In this document: positions 16,248 through 24,405 of the stretch, piece by piece
How the letters are laid out: the number at the start of each line of letters is the position of its first letter
Numbering within the stretch: the stretch's first letter is position 1
Assembly (NCBI GenBank): GCA_903939735.1
Contig: CAJAIA010000045.1
Location: forward strand, 1 to 36,326
Length of the DNA stretch: 36,326 nt
From: an uncultured Ignavibacteria bacterium
GTDB lineage: Bacteria > Bacteroidota > Ignavibacteria > Kapaibacteriales > Kapaibacteriaceae
Direction of reading: 5' to 3'
The notes under the pieces: generated by a model
What the model was told of the DNA's origin: nothing
Databases searched by the model: none
The model's input: the letters and a program-made list of their open reading frames with translations, nothing else
Position numbers and translations under genes: made by a program

Positions 16248-17738
16248 GTGCCAGAGTTACGCCCCATATCGCTCCATCGCTCCCTCCTGTTCCTCATCAG
16301 TGTTCTTCTGATGGTCGCCCTTGGTGGTATGCAGGTACATGGAGCCGTTCAGCGAAGCCCCAAGCGGACAAAAAAGGCTGGGAAGACGATAACAAAGGCG
16401 TCTAAGCAGACTACCTCCAAAGGCTCCCGAAAAAAGGGGAAGCGAGCAAGTACTCGTTCTCGCAAACGGGCACGTGAGGTTCCGATTTCAAGTCTGTCGA
16501 GTATTCGCGAGCGCGACCTCGCACCAGGCGTTCGGTATACGATGTATCGATCCAACGGATCACGTCCGGTGGTAGCACACGTGATTTCTATGGATCGAAC
16601 GCTTCCTGGTACGGCGGTCCGATTGGTGAAGGGTGAAGATCATGGTGCTGGACTTGAGCGATTAGGCGAGCTCTATCGACGGTACGAAGCGTCGACCGAC
16701 AACAAGCTCTTCGCGTTGGTCAATGGAAACTTCTGGCGTGCTGTACGTAACACCATGATCGGTCCATGTGTGATCGACGGTGAAGTTGTTGAATTGAATC
16801 GATACAAGCGCTGGACGAGTGGCTTTCTGGACGTCAGGAATCAGCTGATGATTGATACGTTCTCGATTTCGGGAACGGTTGCGTTTGCTGGTCGCGCATT
16901 CACAGTATCATCGGTCAATCGCCGGGACGACGACGGTGTCGTCGTCTACAACAGTTATGGCGGTGAGCGCATACCGCATGTTAACACAAAGGAAATCGAG
17001 AAAGCCTTCTACGAAGCCGTAAAAGACTCCGTCTTTGCCGAGCGAGATTCGACGGAGCTTGCCTTGACGAAGGAGGTACTTCGCGGAGAAGTAGCGCGGG
17101 CGCAACGTGAAGCGTCCACCGAGTATCCAATGGTCAAGATTCGGGTACGCTACCTTCGACTGCCGTCGATCAACACGCAGATTCCGTGTGCAGTTCTGGG
17201 TGTAGATTCGGGTACGGTAACGATGCCTTTGCGAGGCGCAGTGATTTCGATGCCACGCTCGATGTACGTCTCAGGACAAGCTCCGCGTGTCGGCGATACA
17301 CTCATGCTGTCGTACAACACCAACGTGCATGCTACGACGCGTTTCATGAATGCGATGTGTGGCACACCTCGACTCGTTCGTGATGGGGTGGCAAAGCATG
17401 AGGCGCAACTCGAGGGTTCAACAGGGAAGCGCTTCATCAATCATAATCTGGCGCGCACGGCAATTGGTACCGACCGCAGTGGGAACCGTATAACCTTGGT
17501 GGCAATCCAAGCAGACGATCCTGGTCGTGGTACATCGGGCGCATCGCTGCAACAAACGGCGAAGGTGATGGTGCTCCTCGGGTGCTATCAAGCAATGAAT
17601 CTCGATGGAGGGGGCTCAACGGGCATGGTGGTCGAGAACGACCATGTCTTCTTTGATGGACAGGATCCTCTCACGCGACGTGTCGGTTTGGGAATCGGCG
17701 TCGTGCAGCTATCGAAAATCCTCCGGACGCCCCGTTAA
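16248..17738 (+). CDS. Exported phosphodiester glycosidase (NAGPA-domain) family protein
   Basis: The protein has 496 residues, with a GTG start. It is chosen because the hydrophobic signal/anchor (LLFLISVLLMVALGG, residues 13-27) directly follows; the internal ATG at 16311 would cut into it. Residues 36-77 are an exceptionally Lys/Arg-rich low-complexity linker. Residues ~95-490 match the NAGPA/DUF2233 fold: FALVNGNFWR, NTMIGPCVIDGEVV, ARTAIGTDRSGNRITLVAIQ and NLDGGGST (about 451-458), with GIGVVQ near the end. The family includes the human uncovering enzyme that removes GlcNAc from phosphodiesters and bacterial enzymes acting on envelope glycans. A cell-wall or exopolysaccharide substrate is inferred. 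It converges on, and overlaps by four bases, the NamZ-like gene. Confidence 0.82.
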   Translation: MPELRPISLHRSLLFLISVLLMVALGGMQVHGAVQRSPKRTKKAGKTITKASKQTTSKGSRKKGKRASTRSRKRAREVPISSLSSIRERDLAPGVRYTMYRSNGSRPVVAHVISMDRTLPGTAVRLVKGEDHGAGLERLGELYRRYEASTDNKLFALVNGNFWRAVRNTMIGPCVIDGEVVELNRYKRWTSGFLDVRNQLMIDTFSISGTVAFAGRAFTVSSVNRRDDDGVVVYNSYGGERIPHVNTKEIEKAFYEAVKDSVFAERDSTELALTKEVLRGEVARAQREASTEYPMVKIRVRYLRLPSINTQIPCAVLGVDSGTVTMPLRGAVISMPRSMYVSGQAPRVGDTLMLSYNTNVHATTRFMNAMCGTPRLVRDGVAKHEAQLEGSTGKRFINHNLARTAIGTDRSGNRITLVAIQADDPGRGTSGASLQQTAKVMVLLGCYQAMNLDGGGSTGMVVENDHVFFDGQDPLTRRVGLGIGVVQLSKILRTPR

Positions 17739-18967
17739 TCGTAGAGGAGAAACTGGCGTCGTTGCTCAACAAAAACGTCTACTCCGCGACGTCCAATTCG
17801 CTCGAGCTCGCCCAGTGTTGCGCCACGAATGAGTGCTTGAACAAGATCAGCACTGCCGCATGCCTTTGCAAACATTACCCCATGCTTCTGTGCTGGTAGT
17901 GAGTCTGGAAATGCCTCGGGAAATCGCGCTCGTATGCGCCACAATACGGTGAGTGCAGCATTGTACGGCGACCATGTACGCTGGGGCAGAAGATGGTAAC
18001 CATCGCAGATGGCGGATGCGAATTTGCCTGTTGTAGGACGGAATCGAGCTCTGGCAGCGATAACGCCGTAGCGTCGCAGATGCACCACGAGAAGTGAGTC
18101 GTCTGCGAACGATGCCGATCCTAGCAACGTGAACGGTGTTGATGTGCCCATGCCAATGGAGCAGGCACCAAGCTCGCCTACCATTCCCGTCAGAACATAT
18201 CCGCGAATGGCGTGAACGCTCGGAATGTTGGGAGATGTAGGATACCATGGACGTTCTATGTCTTCCCATGTCATGGAGCGCTTCCATCGTTTACATCTCA
18301 CAACGGTCAGACTGCATTCCCGCGCAGTACCGGTCGGACCCGGTGTAAGCCAGCCCTTTTCGTTCACCATTGTGGCCAGCTCACCCATGGTCATTCCATG
18401 GATGTAGGGGATTGGAATTCGTCCGATGAATGATCGAAGCTCATCGTCGGGAAGGTTGCCGTGCACAAGAACCCCGCCGAGTGGATTTGGTCGATCGAGG
18501 ATCATGCAAGGTTTGCCAGCCTCGGCGCACGCCTCGAGTACTTCAACCATCGTGGAGATGTACGTGTAGGAGCGGACACCGATATCTTGGAGGTCGACAA
18601 CGACAACGTCAGCATCAACAATCATAGCGCGCTCAGGACGACGAAGGCGTCCGTACAACGACACAACAGCCGTGCCCATGACGCTGTCGTCGGCCACGCT
18701 CACGCCTGCAGGAACAACGCCAAAGAAGCCATGTTCGGGCGCAAGCAGTCGCAGTGTCGTTACGTCGCGCCGTTGCAGAAACTCCTCCGCTGTATTCGTA
18801 CCGCGATAGGTCCGTGCGGCAGCGTGCGTTACAAGCACGACGCGTTTCCCACGCAGAAGAGAAAAGTCGGTGTCAATGAGATTGTCGATGCCAAACTTCA
18901 CTTGTGCAGACACACCAAGGGTGGACCACACAACGAGGGACAGAAGGATTGCGAAGCGAGGCGTCAT
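17735..18967 (-). CDS. namZ: Exo-beta-N-acetylmuramidase NamZ-like protein (DUF1343)
   Basis: The protein has 410 residues with a signal peptide (MTPRFAILLSLVVWSTLGVSAQ). DUF1343 hallmarks appear in order: GIDNLI, GKRVVLVTHAA (40-50), LAPEHGFFG (75-83), VVSLYG, DLQDIGVRSYTYISTM (125-140), MILDRPNPLGG (155-165), GRIPIPYIHGMTMGELA and WYPTSPNIPS. Members cleave terminal N-acetylmuramic acid from peptidoglycan fragments during turnover, in the periplasm or outside the cell. The usual THxTG-type segment reads THAAA here. Its ATG overlaps the xerD stop in ATGA, so it ends the minus-strand operon. The neighbouring exported glycosidase on the other strand suits a shared envelope-glycan theme. Confidence 0.9.
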   Translation of the reverse strand: MTPRFAILLSLVVWSTLGVSAQVKFGIDNLIDTDFSLLRGKRVVLVTHAAARTYRGTNTAEEFLQRRDVTTLRLLAPEHGFFGVVPAGVSVADDSVMGTAVVSLYGRLRRPERAMIVDADVVVVDLQDIGVRSYTYISTMVEVLEACAEAGKPCMILDRPNPLGGVLVHGNLPDDELRSFIGRIPIPYIHGMTMGELATMVNEKGWLTPGPTGTARECSLTVVRCKRWKRSMTWEDIERPWYPTSPNIPSVHAIRGYVLTGMVGELGACSIGMGTSTPFTLLGSASFADDSLLVVHLRRYGVIAARARFRPTTGKFASAICDGYHLLPQRTWSPYNAALTVLWRIRARFPEAFPDSLPAQKHGVMFAKACGSADLVQALIRGATLGELERIGRRGVDVFVEQRRQFLLYD

Positions 18968-19887
18968 GCAGTCCGTTGATGTGAGCGTGGATGAAACAAG
19001 GTGTGCACTTCTTTTACGTAGTCGCGATCGATATGCGTATAGATCTGCGTCGTTGCGATATCGGCATGCCCAAGCATCTCTTGGACAGCACGGAGATCTG
19101 CGCCGCCCTCAAGCAAATGCGTTGCAAACGAATGCCGGAACATGTGTGGGTGCACATGCTGGGTGATGTTTGCTCGCGTACAAGCTTCCTGGATGATCTT
19201 CCACACAGACATTCGTGAGAGTTTCGACCCACGAGACGAAAGGAAGAGAACGTCGTCGGTTTGCGCATGCTTGATCAGTGCGCCACGGCCATGCTGCTGA
19301 TACTGGGCGATCCATGCCAACGCTTCCGAGCCAATTGGCACGATGCGTTCTTTTGACCCTTTGCCAAATACACGGATGATTTCAACATCATGCAGCACAT
19401 CACGTTGGCGAAGCGTGATCAGTTCACTCACGCGAAGGCCGCACGCATACATCGTTTCGAGCATAGCACGGTTTCGTACTTCATAGGCCGACGAATCGTT
19501 GAATGCGGCAAGGATGCGAATCATCTCATCGACAGAGAGGCAGTCGGGTAGAATGCGACGTGATCGCGGTAGCTCCATCGACTCCGTGATATCGGCAGTA
19601 ATGCGTCCGTTCGTCAGGAGATACCGGTAGAGGTGCTTGATCGATGACAGATACCGTGCGCGGCTCGTTGTGCCAAGACCAGCATCGGCAAGTGTCGAGA
19701 AAAAGCTGCGGAGCAATGAAAGTGTGCAATCAGCAAACGACGAGCATCCCTCGGCATGAAGATGCTGTGCGAGCTGCGTGATGTCGTGCGTATACGCACT
19801 GCGTGTCGTCTCGGCCAAACCGCGCTCAAGGTTGAGGTACTGCAGAAACTGCCGCATGTCTCGTGCAAAGAGCGGAGGAAGTTCCAT
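18964..19887 (-). CDS. xerD: Site-specific tyrosine recombinase XerD
   Basis: The protein has 307 residues, within the XerC/XerD range. The N-terminal SAM-like core-binding domain (~10-95) precedes the catalytic domain with all active-site residues: Arg152 (ACGLRVSE), Lys176 (GKGSKER), His248/Arg251 (HPHMFRHSFAT), His274 (LGHADI) and nucleophile Tyr283 (TTQIYTH). XerD resolves chromosome dimers at dif with XerC and FtsK. The XerD rather than XerC call rests on overall similarity (LRxSELxxL, GGADLRAVQEMLGHADI). No phage or integron genes are nearby, so a housekeeping role is favoured. Its start overlaps the preceding stop by one base (TAATG). Confidence 0.9.
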   Translation of the reverse strand: MELPPLFARDMRQFLQYLNLERGLAETTRSAYTHDITQLAQHLHAEGCSSFADCTLSLLRSFFSTLADAGLGTTSRARYLSSIKHLYRYLLTNGRITADITESMELPRSRRILPDCLSVDEMIRILAAFNDSSAYEVRNRAMLETMYACGLRVSELITLRQRDVLHDVEIIRVFGKGSKERIVPIGSEALAWIAQYQQHGRGALIKHAQTDDVLFLSSRGSKLSRMSVWKIIQEACTRANITQHVHPHMFRHSFATHLLEGGADLRAVQEMLGHADIATTQIYTHIDRDYVKEVHTLFHPRSHQRTA

Positions 19888-22025
19888 TACGATTGCGATG
19901 ATGAATCGTTCGCATCCGGCACGTCACGATAGCGCACGCGTTGATGCGATGAACCGAGAAGGCTCTTGATGAACGATTCGCGTACGAGGTCGAGGTCAGC
20001 AAGTGTCAGAGGGGTTTCGCTCAACTGACCGTCAGTGATGCGATCGAGCACCACCTGTTCCACTGCACGCTCAATCTCTTCGCGATGTGATGTGTCGACC
20101 AGACGTGAGATAGCCTCGCATGCATCGGCAAGCATCACGATGGCAGCCTCCTTGCCGTCGGGCTTTGGTCCAGGATAACGGAAGTCGGCCTCGTCCACAA
20201 CGATATCTGTCCCCTGTGCATCGGCCATGGCCTTAGCGTAGAAGTGCTTGATAACGATGGTCCCATGGTGCATCGGAATAAACTTCCATATCCGTTCAGG
20301 CAGACGATACTCGCGGGCCAGCTCGATGCCATCTTGCACGTGCTGGCGTATGATAGCAGCGCTCCGCTTTGCCGGTAAGCGATCATGCTTGTTGTCGATA
20401 TCGATCTGGTTCTCGATGAAATACTCTGACTTCTCAATCTTGCCGATATCGTGATACATCGCTCCTACACGCGCAAGTAGTGCGTTCGCGCCGATTGCAG
20501 CAGCCGCTGATTCACTCAGACGAACCACAGCCATTGTATGCTGGTAGGTTCCTGGTGCACGTTCGTTGAGCTGTTGCAAGAGCGGGTGATTGATGTTGTC
20601 GAAATCTTCCAAGCGAAGATCCGTTGCGATGTTCATGCTGCGTTCCATAACGAGGATTACAGCGATCGCCAGCAACGGACTTACCACGGCATTAACAGCT
20701 ACGCCACCGAGTTCGAGCAGCACAGTGAGGAGTGGTGTTGCGCGCTCTAACGAAATGGATGCTGTCACCACAGCGAGTCCGACGAAGATGGCGGCGATTG
20801 ACGTGAACACTTGTGTTCGTGATCGCAGGTTCGTTGCTGAATACGCTGCCATCGCACCACCAACGACGAGCACAACGGCAATCACGTGGTCGTTTCCGCG
20901 AGCTGCTGCCACAGACAGCGAGCACACGAGCGTTACGACGATCGCAGTGCGCGCATCATAGAGAATCGAAATCAGCATGGCAAAGCCAGGAACAACGATG
21001 CTGTACTCGAGTGGAAGATCGGTTGGAAGAACAATCGTCAGCCAGCCAAGTCCAGCAGATACAACGGGCAACATCGTGAGTGTTGCCAGCTGTCCGTTTC
21101 GCACGAACGACGTCCTGCGTATGAAATACAGGTACAAAACGATGATGCTGATGAGCACGGCCGCGTGACCGAGTGCGCCAAGGGCGACGAGGAGCGAGAA
21201 CGGTGTTGTTGAGCGGAGGAGCTCACCAAAACGATATGCGGCAAGGCGCCGAACGCTTGCATCGTCAACGCGTTGACCCTTGCGGATCAGCACGTCACCC
21301 TTCTGGACGATATCAGATGTTGTCGCGACGTTTTGAATAGCTACTGACTGTGCTTCTTGCCACGCGCGCTCGTCGATGCGAAGTGTCGGGACGATGCACT
21401 TGTGTAGTGCTTCGACAATCATTCGTCGGTCATCTGCTGGTACGTCGGTGAGCCGTGCATCGATGGTCATCGCAGCATCAATAGAATCGCGGACATTATC
21501 GCGTGCTATGATCTGTTCCGAGCCAGACGGGCCGAGTTCGAGAAGAACATCTCCAGAGATACGAGCATCATCGCCGTCGAGGATCTCACGTTGGTACATC
21601 TCATTGAGAAGAGTTCGTCCTCGCGAGAGCACAATAGAGGCTGCGTTCGAAGGGAGTCGCACGGCAACATTCGACAGGCGCGCAAGGGCTATCTCCTGTC
21701 CGTTAGCTGTTCGACGAACACGTGCTGGCTCTGATGACTGGGCGCGTGCTCGCTCCACTGCAAGAGAGTCGGCATCCTTCAGCACTGGGAACGGGTACTC
21801 GGCAATCACTGTCTCGTCGGTCCATGTACTTCCGATGCGTGAGCGATCGTATTGACTGCCCTGCGTATCGCCGAGTGCACCAGGTAAGAACGCAGCAAGC
21901 AGAAGCGTGGCGACAACAATGATGCTGATTCGGAGCGCGCGCGATGTTGCAAGACCCCCTTGCTGTTGCTGTGTGCGGTCTTCCTCGCGGATTTGCTCGA
22001 AAAGCGTCTGCTTCGCTGTTGCCAT
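19887..22025 (-). CDS. 7TM-HD family phosphohydrolase (PgpH-like, possible c-di-AMP phosphodiesterase)
   Basis: The protein has 712 residues. After a cytosolic stretch there is TM1 (~33-50), then an extracytoplasmic 7TMR-HDED-type domain (~55-270). A multi-span membrane block follows (~275-470: VALGALGHAAVLISIIVLYLY and further hydrophobic segments), and then a C-terminal HD domain. Metal ligands visible are His496 (YQHTMAVVRL), His525-Asp526 (MYHDIGK), His586/587 (IPMHHGT) and Asp634 (MLADACEA). PgpH of Listeria hydrolyses c-di-AMP; members elsewhere are less studied, so the nucleotide is inferred. It sits 19 bp after the PaaG-like gene and one base overlaps xerD, placing it mid-operon. Confidence 0.9.
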   Translation of the reverse strand: MATAKQTLFEQIREEDRTQQQQGGLATSRALRISIIVVATLLLAAFLPGALGDTQGSQYDRSRIGSTWTDETVIAEYPFPVLKDADSLAVERARAQSSEPARVRRTANGQEIALARLSNVAVRLPSNAASIVLSRGRTLLNEMYQREILDGDDARISGDVLLELGPSGSEQIIARDNVRDSIDAAMTIDARLTDVPADDRRMIVEALHKCIVPTLRIDERAWQEAQSVAIQNVATTSDIVQKGDVLIRKGQRVDDASVRRLAAYRFGELLRSTTPFSLLVALGALGHAAVLISIIVLYLYFIRRTSFVRNGQLATLTMLPVVSAGLGWLTIVLPTDLPLEYSIVVPGFAMLISILYDARTAIVVTLVCSLSVAAARGNDHVIAVVLVVGGAMAAYSATNLRSRTQVFTSIAAIFVGLAVVTASISLERATPLLTVLLELGGVAVNAVVSPLLAIAVILVMERSMNIATDLRLEDFDNINHPLLQQLNERAPGTYQHTMAVVRLSESAAAAIGANALLARVGAMYHDIGKIEKSEYFIENQIDIDNKHDRLPAKRSAAIIRQHVQDGIELAREYRLPERIWKFIPMHHGTIVIKHFYAKAMADAQGTDIVVDEADFRYPGPKPDGKEAAIVMLADACEAISRLVDTSHREEIERAVEQVVLDRITDGQLSETPLTLADLDLVRESFIKSLLGSSHQRVRYRDVPDANDSSSQS

Positions 22026-22044
22026 GATCGCCCCCTAGGTTAGC

Positions 22045-22833
22045 CTAGCGTCCGGTAAATGTTGGTGGACGCTTCTCGATGAATGCACGGACACCCTCGG
22101 CGTAATCCGAAGAGTCTCCAGCTCGCTGCTGATACACTGCTTCTGCATCGAGCATTTCGTCAAGTGACGATTGAAGTCCTTGCTGGAGAAGCTGCTTAAC
22201 AAAGCCATAGGTCTGTGTTGGACCCGACGCATACTGTTGTGCAACGGTTTGGAGTGCCTGCGCAAATGCCTTTGGATGCACGACGCTATTGACCATGCCC
22301 AGTTCAAGTGCCTGTTCGGCCGTCATCGGCTTATTCAGTGTAGCGAACTCGAACGCCTTCGCATATCCGAGCATACGAGGATAGAACCACGTTGCACCTG
22401 AATCAGGGATGAGCGCAATGCCGATAAACGCCTCGACAAGGCGTGCAGAAGAGCTCATGATGCGCACATCAGCGGCAAGAGCGAGTGACAACCCCGCACC
22501 AGCTGCAACGCCATTGATGCCGCAGATGATTGGCTTCGGCATCGACCGCATTGCACGGATGATCGGGTTGTAGCGACGCTCAAGGGAATCCTTCAGGTCG
22601 CGCTTGTCGCCTGACTTCGGTGCATCCTTCAGATCCTGACCCGAGCAGAAGGCTTTGCCTGCGCCCGTGAGCACAACGCAGCGCACGGCATCGTTGTCGC
22701 GAGCATCGGCCAGTGCTTGCTGAAGTTCTGATGTTAGCTGTTCGTTGGCTGCGTTGTACGAATCAGGGCGATTCAACGTGATGGTGCCAACGCCGTCGGC
22801 TACCGTGTAGAGGATGGTTTCAAACGCACTCAT
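22045..22833 (-). CDS. Enoyl-CoA hydratase/isomerase, PaaG-like
   Basis: The start at 22833 gives 262 residues, the length of E. coli PaaG, and lies two bases after the preceding stop; an ATG at 22851 would overlap that gene. Crotonase features are ITLNRPDSYNAAN, AFCSGQDL (61-68), GINGVAAGAGLSLALAADV (106-124) and EAFIGIALIPDSGATWF (135-150). The first catalytic Glu of true hydratases is absent (AGAGLSLALA) and the second is replaced by Asp144 in PDSGATW. This matches PaaG, which isomerises ring-epoxy or unsaturated acyl-CoAs in phenylacetate catabolism. No paaABCE oxygenase is in view, so a general cis/trans enoyl-CoA isomerase role is equally possible. Confidence 0.88.
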   Translation of the reverse strand: MSAFETILYTVADGVGTITLNRPDSYNAANEQLTSELQQALADARDNDAVRCVVLTGAGKAFCSGQDLKDAPKSGDKRDLKDSLERRYNPIIRAMRSMPKPIICGINGVAAGAGLSLALAADVRIMSSSARLVEAFIGIALIPDSGATWFYPRMLGYAKAFEFATLNKPMTAEQALELGMVNSVVHPKAFAQALQTVAQQYASGPTQTYGFVKQLLQQGLQSSLDEMLDAEAVYQQRAGDSSDYAEGVRAFIEKRPPTFTGR

Positions 22834-22835
22834 GC

Positions 22836-23618
22836 TTATCGGCCCTTCCATTCAGGTTTACGCTTTTCAACAAATGCGGCCATGCCTTCTTTCTGATCAT
22901 CCGTGGCAAAGAGCATGTAGAAATTCTTGCGTTCAAATTCAAGACCACCCTCGAGCGTTGTAGAGAACGCCTTGAGAACGGCTTCTTTTGCCAGACGTGA
23001 CGCAACAGGGGCCTTTGATGCAACATCGCCGGCGAGTGCGAAGGCTTCCTGCAGGTAGTATTCGATTGGTGCAACGCGGTTGACAAGTCCTGCCGTCTGG
23101 GCTTGCTGTGCAGAGATCATTCGACCCGTAAGTACGATCTCCATGGCGAGAGCTTTTCCAACGGCGCGTGTGAGACGCTGTGTTCCGCCTGCGCCTGGCA
23201 TCACGCCGATGTTGATCTCGGGCTGTCCGAACTGTGCGGTATCGCTGGCGACAATCATGTCGGCATGCATAGCGAGCTCGCAGCCGCCTCCAAGAGCGAA
23301 GCCGCTCACGGCGGCGATGATTGGTGTCTTTACCTGGCGAATGCGTTCCCAACGCGCGAACTGATCGCGCTCGAGCATCGTCGTCAGTGTTGCATCCGAC
23401 ATCTCCGTGATGTCAGCGCCAGCGGCAAAGGCTTTGTCGCTTCCGTGAATCACAATACAGCCGATAGCGGGATCCGCGTCGAAGGTTTCGAATGCTTGGA
23501 CGAGTTCAATCATTGTCTGCAGACTCAAGGCGTTGAGTACGGCAGGACGATTGAGTTTGATGGCTCCTACGCCGCGCTGTGGGACGTAGGTTTCAATGCA
23601 TGTAAATGTGTGTGTCAT
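22836..23618 (-). CDS. Enoyl-CoA hydratase, PaaF-like
   Basis: The protein has 260 residues. Visible features are IKLNRPAVLNALS, AFAAGADI (63-70), SGFALGGGCELAMHAD (105-120) with Glu114, and GQPEINIGVMPGAGGTQRL with Glu134. Both catalytic glutamates are intact, so hydration of trans-2-enoyl-CoA is expected. The overall pattern resembles short-chain hydratases such as Crt/PaaF. It is the first gene of a minus-strand operon running through PaaG-like, 7TM-HD, xerD and NamZ, with gaps of 19 bp or less throughout. It shares long blocks with the hydratase at 15392-16171, suggesting an old duplication. Confidence 0.92.
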   Translation of the reverse strand: MTHTFTCIETYVPQRGVGAIKLNRPAVLNALSLQTMIELVQAFETFDADPAIGCIVIHGSDKAFAAGADITEMSDATLTTMLERDQFARWERIRQVKTPIIAAVSGFALGGGCELAMHADMIVASDTAQFGQPEINIGVMPGAGGTQRLTRAVGKALAMEIVLTGRMISAQQAQTAGLVNRVAPIEYYLQEAFALAGDVASKAPVASRLAKEAVLKAFSTTLEGGLEFERKNFYMLFATDDQKEGMAAFVEKRKPEWKGR

Positions 23619-23643
23619 ACCAGACCAGTGATTGCTAAGAGCT

Positions 23644-23651
23644 CGAAAATA
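23644..23651 (-). promoter_or_regulatory. Putative -7-like box upstream of the crotonase-xerD-namZ operon
   Basis: The minus strand reads CGTATTTTCGAGC. TATTTTCG is one mismatch from TAnnTTTG and lies 25 bp upstream of the first ATG (23618). The divergent rsmE starts at 23669, so regulation of both must fit within 50 bp. Support is limited to position and resemblance. Confidence 0.3.
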
Positions 23652-23668
23652 CGCATGTTCGAATCCCT

Positions 23669-24343
23669 ATGGATCATCTCTTCATCCCCGGTTTTACCTC
23701 TGAACAGTCCATCGTTGCGTTGGACGAGCCAGCTCGCCGACATGTCGCAGCGCTTCGACTTCGCGATGGCGAACAGATTCGCATACTCAATGGCAAGGGG
23801 CTGGTTGGTCTCTGCCGCGTTGCTCGCAACGGGGTTGATGTCCAGCTCCACGTCGTTGAGCGCGATCTACGCCCGCGGCCTGCATCTCTCACCCTTGTGA
23901 TGTCCAACCTTGACAACCGTGATCGATTCGAGTTTGCCCTCGAAAAGGCTACAGAGCTCGGAGCCACGCGCTTCGTGCCTCTCCTGGCCGATCGCAGTCA
24001 GCATCAGCGTGTGAGTATGGATCGGTTGCGGGCAAAGGCTATTGCTGCGATTACACAGTGCGGTGTAGCATGGCTTCCGGAGATACTCGAGCCATGTACA
24101 TTGGAAGCTATTGAATGGGGCAGTACAGTCATCGTTGGCGACGACCGTGGCTCGCGTGCGTCCAATGCTGTGGTTGCGACGGATGTGACGGTGGTGGTTG
24201 GCCCTGAAGGAGATTTCTCTGATCGGGAGAAAGACTATCTCGCGGCACTCCCACAGACGCATCGATGGGCGATTGGCTCAACGCGGCTTCGTGCGGAGAC
24301 CGCTGCGATAGCCCTCGTGAGCACCGTGGTAGCCCTGCGATAA
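23669..24343 (+). CDS. rsmE: 16S rRNA (U1498-N3) methyltransferase RsmE
   Basis: The protein has 224 residues, slightly short for the family. The N-terminal PUA-like part (MDHLFIPGF..., RRHVAALRLRDGEQIRILNGKG) is followed by a SPOUT domain. That domain has FALEKATELGATRFVPL, QCGVAWLPEI (normally Q-S-GR), the knotted SAM-binding GPEGDFS (178-184) and STRLRAETAA (204-213). It methylates U1498 of 16S rRNA near the decoding site. It is transcribed divergently from the crotonase operon, 50 bp apart, and ends at a perfect hairpin shared with the converging nuclease-type gene. Confidence 0.93.
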   Translation: MDHLFIPGFTSEQSIVALDEPARRHVAALRLRDGEQIRILNGKGLVGLCRVARNGVDVQLHVVERDLRPRPASLTLVMSNLDNRDRFEFALEKATELGATRFVPLLADRSQHQRVSMDRLRAKAIAAITQCGVAWLPEILEPCTLEAIEWGSTVIVGDDRGSRASNAVVATDVTVVVGPEGDFSDREKDYLAALPQTHRWAIGSTRLRAETAAIALVSTVVALR

Positions 24344-24348
24344 ACGAA

Positions 24349-24384
24349 CAGCGGGATGTAGACATGACTGTCTACATCCCGCTG
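24349..24384. terminator. Perfect 16-bp hairpin, bidirectional terminator
   Basis: CAGCGGGATGTAGACA, a four-base loop TGAC, then the exact reverse complement. It lies between the converging rsmE (stop 24343) and the secreted phosphoesterase gene (stop at 24406) and can act on both strands. Neither side has a T-run. Confidence 0.78.
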
Positions 24385-24405
24385 AATGATGTCTTCTGCG
24401 ATCGC

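Noticed and set aside
18964-19887. XerD as an integrase of a mobile element
   Set aside because: It is embedded in a co-directional housekeeping operon, and no attachment repeats, phage or transposition genes are visible nearby.
22045-23618. Complete phenylacetate degradation locus
   Set aside because: Only PaaF- and PaaG-like crotonases are present; the PaaABCE oxygenase, PaaZ and PaaK are not seen, so a general acyl-CoA role cannot be excluded.
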